33,804 nt of DNA from a virus, in the IMG/VR virus record IMGVR_UViG_3300007708_000002, positions 1-33,804 of that record; one strand, given 5' to 3'. The notes beneath the pieces were generated by a model. That model ran no database searches and was not told where the DNA came from. It was given only the letters and a program-made list of their open reading frames with translations. A program made the position numbers and the translations under genes. The first letter of the stretch is position 1; each line of letters begins with the position of its first letter. This document shows, in pieces, positions 29,653 through 33,804 of this stretch.

Positions 29653-30048
29653 TCAAGCCGTCAAGATGTCGCCGTAGATGTACAGATCAACCGTAGCTGC
29701 TGCACCTTGAGCTGTACCCACGTTGATGTACAAATAGGCTTGAGAGACTGCGTTTGTAGACGCAATCGTCAAATCTTGTACAACAGCGGTTGAAGCCAGT
29801 GCTGGGGTAACAGCAGTCACGATTGCCGTACCACCAGCGGACGCAGCCGTTTGCACTGTGAACCTGGCAGTCGTTGGGTTGATCGAACCGTTGGTCATCG
29901 CAATGGCTCGAACCCGAAACTTTGTTGGAGTATCGGTAAATGCAACAAACGTATCGCCTGTCGCATTCAAATTCAACGCAGGAACCACAGCCAGCAGAAT
30001 GTACCCAAATTGACTTGGCAACTTGTTTGCAACTCTAGATGATGCCAT
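29653..30048 (-). CDS. Beta-rich decoration-like protein (131 aa)
   Basis: Thr/Ala/Val-rich, with alternating hydrophobic residues through the whole length (FVAFTDTPTKFRVRAIAMTN, TIASTNAVSQAYLYINVGTA). No cysteine, charge cluster or membrane segment is present. Such beta-sandwich proteins next to the major capsid gene usually decorate the capsid or tail. It follows the 368-aa protein closely. Fold inferred from composition only. Confidence 0.5.
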   Translation of the reverse strand: MASSRVANKLPSQFGYILLAVVPALNLNATGDTFVAFTDTPTKFRVRAIAMTNGSINPTTARFTVQTAASAGGTAIVTAVTPALASTAVVQDLTIASTNAVSQAYLYINVGTAQGAAATVDLYIYGDILTA

Positions 30049-30057
30049 GATGGCTCC

Positions 30058-31164
30058 TTAGACTGTTTGCAGGTACACAATGTCAGACACGCCACCAAAT
30101 GTATTTGCAACTGTACCTGTCGTTGTGCCAAATGCTGCCGAGGTCGGGACAACGCCCGTGTATGCAGTAGCCACTTGGAACAAACCGTTGTCAGTCAATG
30201 TAGCCGCCCATGCCGTTGTAGCAGAGCAAGTTACAAAACCAACAGCAGGCCGAGGAACAAACACACCAGTGCTGATTGCTGGATTGGTCAAGACCGACGT
30301 ACCAGCAGTGATGTTTGATGTTGCAACAAACGGTGCCGTAGCGGTGTTTGTATAACCAGTGCCACCAGTGGTAGCAGAGGTCAACATGCTCAGGCACATC
30401 ACAGCAGTTGCTGCGGTGGTTGATGCAGGGCTGAACGAGATGGTAGGCACAGAAGTCATGCCAGCACCGTTGTTGTTCATCGTGATAGCGGTCACAGTAC
30501 CAGAGCCAGCCAAGGTAGCGTTGACCGTCAACACAGCGCCAGTACCGGTAGTGTCACCGTTGCCGTTGACTACAGTGATAGTTGGTGCGGCTGTGTAACC
30601 AGCGCCTTGGTTGGTAACGGTCACTGCGTTAATTACACCACTAGAAATGGTGCAAGTTGCAGTAGCTTGTACGCCACCAGCAGGAGGAGAAGAAAGCAAC
30701 AGAATAGGCGCTTTGATGTAGCCGCTACCAGCGGTAGTGATTGCCACTGTGGTGTTGATAGCACCACCAACAATCACGTTACCAGTTGCCAACACGCTAC
30801 CGCCACCGGCTGTGAATGTGCAGGTAGGAGAAGCAGCAGTACCCAAGCCTGTACCAGAAGGATAAATGCCGTTGGTGTAGCCAGAGCCAGCAGTTGTAAT
30901 AACAGTACCTACAACTGTACTGGTCATGTTGATCAAACGGACGTTAGATCCATCTGATGTCACTAGCACAGGAGCAGATTGTGCAGATGCTTCTACAAAA
31001 CGCCAGATCTGTGAAACGCCATCCCATTGCTGGATAGTGGTGTAGGGGCCAACGTGAACAGAGTACTGACCACTTGGAATGGTGTACACCGCACCAGCGG
31101 GCAGATTGATTGGGATATTAGGCCAGTTAGTGCCACGTACACCAAAACCGATTTGATTGAACAT
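30058..31164 (-). CDS. Repeat-rich head decoration or fibre-like protein (368 aa)
   Basis: An N-terminal conserved-looking domain (MFNQIGFGVRGTNWPNIPIN, then a beta-rich segment to about 65). From about 80 to 300 there are about five repeats in which 'I.T.AGSGY(T/I)..P....' is followed by strands, for example ITTAGSGYTNGIYPSGTGLG and VTNQGAGYTAAPTITVVNGN. Repeats with 'GxGYTxxPT' make beta-rich extended or helical assemblies in phage and marine bacterial surface proteins. The gene lies directly after the major capsid gene with an AGGAGA ribosome site, so it may decorate the capsid; the repeats could bind host surface sugars. Confidence 0.55.
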   Translation of the reverse strand: MFNQIGFGVRGTNWPNIPINLPAGAVYTIPSGQYSVHVGPYTTIQQWDGVSQIWRFVEASAQSAPVLVTSDGSNVRLINMTSTVVGTVITTAGSGYTNGIYPSGTGLGTAASPTCTFTAGGGSVLATGNVIVGGAINTTVAITTAGSGYIKAPILLLSSPPAGGVQATATCTISSGVINAVTVTNQGAGYTAAPTITVVNGNGDTTGTGAVLTVNATLAGSGTVTAITMNNNGAGMTSVPTISFSPASTTAATAVMCLSMLTSATTGGTGYTNTATAPFVATSNITAGTSVLTNPAISTGVFVPRPAVGFVTCSATTAWAATLTDNGLFQVATAYTGVVPTSAAFGTTTGTVANTFGGVSDIVYLQTV

Positions 31165-31176
31165 TTAATTTTCTCC

Positions 31177-32193
31177 TTAGATGCTCAATGAATTGTAGCC
31201 AGTGATTTTGGTCATTGCTTTGGGCTTCGTAACAACAAGCTCTGCAATGGTCAAGACAGCACCGACGTAACCAACTTGGAAGTTGGACAAAGTGGACTCA
31301 AAGCCAGTGAAGGCAAAGGAACCCATCTCATGGATGTACAGCGACAGGTAGTTGCTGTTGAGCAAGTACACAGTGCCTTCCGGGCAATACGGATCAGGAT
31401 AAATCGGCACACCGGCAACCATCAAAGCGCGGAAGCCAGACTGTGGGCCGTCAGCATCGCTGTCAAAACCAACACCCTTACCTGGGGTAATGACGTAGGA
31501 CTCTTGACCAACAAAGTCTTGAGCCAGCAGCGTCCACGTACCAAAACCGCACACACCAAACGTTGGGACTTCAGCCGAATTCTTAACAGTGCCGCTGATG
31601 TATTGCAGCATGTTTTGACGGGTGGGATTCACCGCACCAGCAGCGTACAGCTTTGACTTCCACCAGGTGTTGGTAGTACGGTTGATGTTGCCGTAGGTCG
31701 CAAGCGTAGTGCCATCGTCAATCGCGCCAGGTAGGCCGATAAACTGCTGGGTGTTGGTGGTGTTGTTGTACAACGCCGTTGCCATCGAGTCCATCATGCT
31801 GTTCGTCGCGTCGTTCATACGAGCTTCGATCAACGGGATGATTGCGTAGTCTTGCTGGACTGCGCCTTCCATGCCCAGGAACGGAACCGGAGCGATCATC
31901 AACTTCAAGTTGAATTCCGCGTTGGTCACGCCAACCTGAACGCTTGGTTGCGCGAACGAGCCAGAGTAGTCAGACCACTGTGAAGTGATCATCTGCGAAC
32001 CCTGAACCGGGGCCGTAACAGAGGACACACCGCCAGAGGCTTGTTGCGAGTTGCTCAGAAGAGCAGCAAGCAGTGGGGTTGAGTTGTACAGTTGCACAAC
32101 CAACTTAGGAATGAACGCCCGTCGAGTGATGTACGAGAGTTCCGTGTACTGGCTACTGCCAGTGCTTGGGATAATACCGCCGCCAATAGCCAT
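31177..32193 (-). CDS. Major capsid protein (338 aa)
   Basis: The best capsid candidate: size (338 aa), position after the scaffold-like gene, and a mixed alpha/beta sequence with long E-loop-like and P-domain-like parts. Segments such as YITRRAFIPKLVVQLYNSTP (N-arm), AVQQDYAIIPLIEARMNDAT (spine helix) and VYLLNSNYLSLYIHEMGSFA, then FVGQESYVITP, fit the HK97-type fold. No prohead protease is encoded, so maturation would be scaffold-driven as in T7. A strong AGGAG precedes the ATG, as expected for an abundant protein. Confidence 0.75.
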   Translation of the reverse strand: MAIGGGIIPSTGSSQYTELSYITRRAFIPKLVVQLYNSTPLLAALLSNSQQASGGVSSVTAPVQGSQMITSQWSDYSGSFAQPSVQVGVTNAEFNLKLMIAPVPFLGMEGAVQQDYAIIPLIEARMNDATNSMMDSMATALYNNTTNTQQFIGLPGAIDDGTTLATYGNINRTTNTWWKSKLYAAGAVNPTRQNMLQYISGTVKNSAEVPTFGVCGFGTWTLLAQDFVGQESYVITPGKGVGFDSDADGPQSGFRALMVAGVPIYPDPYCPEGTVYLLNSNYLSLYIHEMGSFAFTGFESTLSNFQVGYVGAVLTIAELVVTKPKAMTKITGYNSLSI

Positions 32194-32231
32194 TAAAAGC
32201 TCCTAAAAATATCCCCTGGTATTACAAAGTC

Positions 32232-32762
32232 TTACAAGCCAATTGGCCGTGCAGGACGCCGGAATTCTGTCATAGCTTGCGCGGCTACTTCACGCGCTGC
32301 TTGCACTGGGTTCTTGCGGAACGCGGAGAGGTCAAATTGCCTCATCGGGTTCGGATTGTAGCCAGTAGGTGTTGGGACTGCCGCTTGCTTCATCCACTTG
32401 TGGTACTCAGCGGCTGTTTCATGATTGGTGATGCTTTTTTCAATCATGATCTTCTCAACTTCTTGGATCTCAGCACTGTCGCTAACAAATCCATTTTTGA
32501 TGAGATCGCTGCGGCGGCGCTCCAACTTTTCAATAGCATCACGCTCATGCAGCTTTGCCTCTAGAGAGGCAACCCTGGCTTCAGAACGTTGCAGCATTGA
32601 GTTGGTTCGATCTTCAATGTCTAGCTCAGGCATAGACACATCAGGACGAACCTTCTTGGTCAAACGCAGAAAATCAGCCCTTGTTTCGGGCGACTCCGAC
32701 AACTTTCGAGCCAACGATGCGAGTTCGTCGCGGGCTTCATATGAAACATCTTCGAGTGACAT
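32232..32762 (-). CDS. Scaffolding-like protein (176 aa)
   Basis: Highly charged and mostly helical: an N-terminal helix pair (YEARDELASLARKLSESPET), a long coiled coil (about 55-105, NSMLQRSEARVASLEAKLHE onward), a helix with WMKQAAVP, and a basic C-terminal tail (MTEFRRPARPIGL), which in scaffolds binds the capsid protein. It directly precedes the major capsid gene by 38 nt and resembles podovirus scaffolds in length and place. No catalytic motif is seen. Confidence 0.65.
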   Translation of the reverse strand: MSLEDVSYEARDELASLARKLSESPETRADFLRLTKKVRPDVSMPELDIEDRTNSMLQRSEARVASLEAKLHERDAIEKLERRRSDLIKNGFVSDSAEIQEVEKIMIEKSITNHETAAEYHKWMKQAAVPTPTGYNPNPMRQFDLSAFRKNPVQAAREVAAQAMTEFRRPARPIGL

Positions 32763-32779
32763 AGCTATCCCCTAGTTGC

Positions 32780-32842
32780 TTAGTAACGCTTGCCGCCACG
32801 CCGCCTTGGCGCAGACCGCTTGGGCTTATAAATGTTACGCAT
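32780..32842 (-). CDS. Very basic 20-aa microprotein
   Basis: MRNIYKPKRSAPRRRGGKRY: 9 of 20 residues are Lys or Arg. The ATG overlaps the preceding stop (TAATG), and AAGGTG stands 7 nt before it, which gives it an independent as well as a coupled start. It lies between the 64-aa gene and the scaffold. A nucleic-acid-binding or charge-neutralising role in the capsid is suggested by composition. It is too short for domain recognition. Confidence 0.5.
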   Translation of the reverse strand: MRNIYKPKRSAPRRRGGKRY

Positions 32843-33036
32843 TAGATCACCTTCTTAGTGCCACCCGGCTTTTCCAGGCTCATCTTGTTGCGGTACATCT
32901 GGCTGTTGATAGCAGTGCCATCTTTGCCGCCACCGAATTGCGAGAAACGCGGCGGATTGAACATCTGACCGTTCTGCATGTTGTTGTCCGTGGGCTTACG
33001 AATCGGGGTCGAACCACGCGGCTTAAAAAGATCCAT
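32842..33036 (-). CDS. Small structural-operon protein (64 aa)
   Basis: Unrecognised. A polar, basic, Asn/Gln/Gly-rich product (NNMQNGQMFNPPRFSQFGGG) with a C-terminal Lys-rich end (EKPGGTKKVI), probably disordered. AAGGAAA precedes the ATG by 5 nt. It follows the 144-aa protein and is coupled to the 20-aa microprotein by TAATG. It might be a minor head component. Confidence 0.5.
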   Translation of the reverse strand: MDLFKPRGSTPIRKPTDNNMQNGQMFNPPRFSQFGGGKDGTAINSQMYRNKMSLEKPGGTKKVI

Positions 33037-33045
33037 GATGTTTCC

Positions 33046-33480
33046 TTAGGTAGACAAGGGAGGTTGTTGCATACCCGGCACTGGAGCCTGGGAGATGCTA
33101 CGTTGCTCAGGCGTTGCCCCACCGGCTTGCGGCAGCGTCTGAATCATTTGCAAGATTTCAGCCGGCATGACTTCACGGCTCTTGGCCTCACGCTTGCCAA
33201 AAACCTTGTGCAGCGAACCCAGAGATTTCATGATCTGCTGGCCTTCTTCCGACTCGCTTCCAAGCGCAGGCAAAGATTGCTCTAGCAGATCCATAGCCAT
33301 CTGGATGTTGATGTTCGCAGCCGCCTTGCTTCCCATTTTGGGTTCAGGCGTTGACATCGGTGAAGCCATCGGAGGAGTAGACGAGTCTGCACCTTCACCA
33401 GCTTGATCTGGCGGCGGCATGTCAGCGTTCTCTGGGGCTTGGCCCTTTTGAATCAGCCTCATCATTTCGTCCATCGGCAT
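33046..33480 (-). CDS. Head-module protein, scaffold-region type (144 aa)
   Basis: A Met/Pro-rich low-complexity N-terminal half (PPMASPMSTPEPKMGSKAAA) followed by a helical region (NIQMAMDLLEQSLPALGSES, EGQQIMKSLGSLHKVFGKRE) and a Pro/Gln-rich end. This order, 'MSTPEPK.G.KA...I...M.MLEQ.LPA.GSE..EG', is one I associate with small proteins between portal and scaffold in T7-like phages. Its function is unknown; it may be an auxiliary scaffold or minor capsid protein. Confidence 0.5.
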   Translation of the reverse strand: MPMDEMMRLIQKGQAPENADMPPPDQAGEGADSSTPPMASPMSTPEPKMGSKAAANINIQMAMDLLEQSLPALGSESEEGQQIMKSLGSLHKVFGKREAKSREVMPAEILQMIQTLPQAGGATPEQRSISQAPVPGMQQPPLST

Positions 33481-33562
33481 AGCTTGATCCTTAAATTAGT
33501 GACGGTTAGTTTTCATCCAGACCGTCAAATGATGGGTCGCATTGCTCGACGCTCAAGAACCA

Positions 33563-33578
33563 ACGGGGTTGCCCCCGT
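33563..33578 (-). other. Perfect GNRA-type hairpin between 14-aa and 144-aa genes
   Basis: On the - strand ACGGGG-GCAA-CCCCGT forms a 6-bp stem with a GCAA loop, which fits the stable GNRA class. No T-run follows, so it is not an intrinsic terminator. It begins 3 nt after the stop of the 14-aa microprotein and lies about 82 nt before the next ATG. It may limit transcript decay or separate expression levels in the head module. Confidence 0.5.
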
Positions 33579-33581
33579 CAA

Positions 33582-33626
33582 TTACTTGCGCTTCGAACGC
33601 CGCGAACCCTTGCGAGATTTACGCAT
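33582..33626 (-). CDS. Very basic 14-aa microprotein
   Basis: MRKSRKGSRRSKRK: 9 of 14 residues are Lys or Arg and none is hydrophobic beyond Met1. AAAGGA precedes the ATG by about 8 nt, a strong ribosome site for such a short frame. It lies in the head module between the 52-aa and 144-aa genes, upstream of a stable hairpin. It is either a DNA-neutralising peptide or a translated leader. Confidence 0.45.
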   Translation of the reverse strand: MRKSRKGSRRSKRK

Positions 33627-33681
33627 GATAGAAGTCCTTTAAGACATTCCGGCCACGCCAGAGGGGACGCAGCCATACCCA

Positions 33682-33804
33682 TCCAGTTTCCCGGATTCTT
33701 ACCGGCGCGGACGATCGTCCCGTTTCTGAGACTTGCCAGCGCCACTTTCGCGTTTATACACGATTGCGTCAGATCTTGCACTACTTTTAGCATCCTTCAA
33801 TCGA
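33682..33804. repeat. Terminal direct repeat, right copy (circular assembly overlap)
   Basis: Identical to bases 1-123. It contains the 3' part of the 52-aa gene (33699-33804), truncated at the window end, so this copy is not a second gene. Closing the circle makes the late operon continuous from portal through the head module. Confidence 0.9.

Noticed and set aside
33682-33698. Readthrough extension of the 52-aa protein by 19 codons
   Set aside because: The frame is open but no readthrough context or conserved pattern is seen; chance is sufficient explanation.
33578-33793. 71-aa - strand frame crossing the terminal repeat
   Set aside because: It overlaps the 52-aa gene's 3' end and the 14-aa frame in another frame, has no ribosome site and contains no recognisable fold.
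1-33804. tRNA genes and CRISPR arrays
   Set aside because: No cloverleaf with a TTCGA/TTCRANNC-type T-loop context in the intergenic regions and no regularly spaced direct repeats; the repeats at 12800-13670 are protein-coding.

Overview
The window is one complete, circularly assembled genome of a small tailed phage with a podovirus-like gene set. Its first and last 123 bases are identical, so the unique sequence is 33,681 bp. The tail genes are of the short-tail (T7-like) type: tubular-A-like and nozzle-like proteins, a row of large internal/ejection proteins and a tailspike. I see no tape measure, sheath or baseplate genes. Shine-Dalgarno sites, a sigma70-type promoter, a Sec signal peptide and the holin/GH108 lysis genes fit a Gram-negative host. 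A proteobacterium is likely, but the exact host cannot be read from the sequence.

Layout. Two head-to-head operons fill the genome. A divergent control region (about 4778-5335) separates them; it is rich in palindromes and holds an early-promoter candidate and an A/T tract. To the right, on the + strand (5336-12207), lies the early/recombination operon: an ArdC-like anti-restriction protein, several tiny proteins, an orphan promoter plus intrinsic terminator that looks like a small RNA gene, a protein carrying an RNA polymerase alpha-CTD-like domain, a chain of tightly coupled small genes, a YqaJ-type exonuclease, a RecT-like annealing protein, an SSB-like protein with an acidic DDDDVPF tip, a secreted six-cysteine protein and a PD-(D/E)XK-like protein. 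To the left, on the - strand, the late operon runs from 4777 through terminase, an HTH-like protein, a zinc-finger protein and portal, across the circular junction, then through scaffold, major capsid protein, decoration proteins, tail adaptor, lysis genes, nozzle, tailspike, internal virion proteins and a second repeat-built fibre, ending at 12204. The operons converge with overlapping stop codons at 12204-12207.

How it may work. I find no polymerase, primase, helicase, phage RNA polymerase, integrase, repressor or classical late activator. Replication and transcription therefore probably depend on the host, with recombination genes processing the DNA. The best candidate for a control system is at 6995-7775: a self-contained ~100-nt RNA unit just upstream of a 127-aa protein. 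That protein keeps all the main DNA-contacting residues of the host alpha C-terminal domain and could redirect host RNA polymerase to phage promoters. That role is inference; the residue match is visible. Other points of note are two related intercistronic hairpins with a compensatory base-pair change, two extremely basic microproteins (14 and 20 aa) in the head module, and a six-repeat propeller-like fibre.
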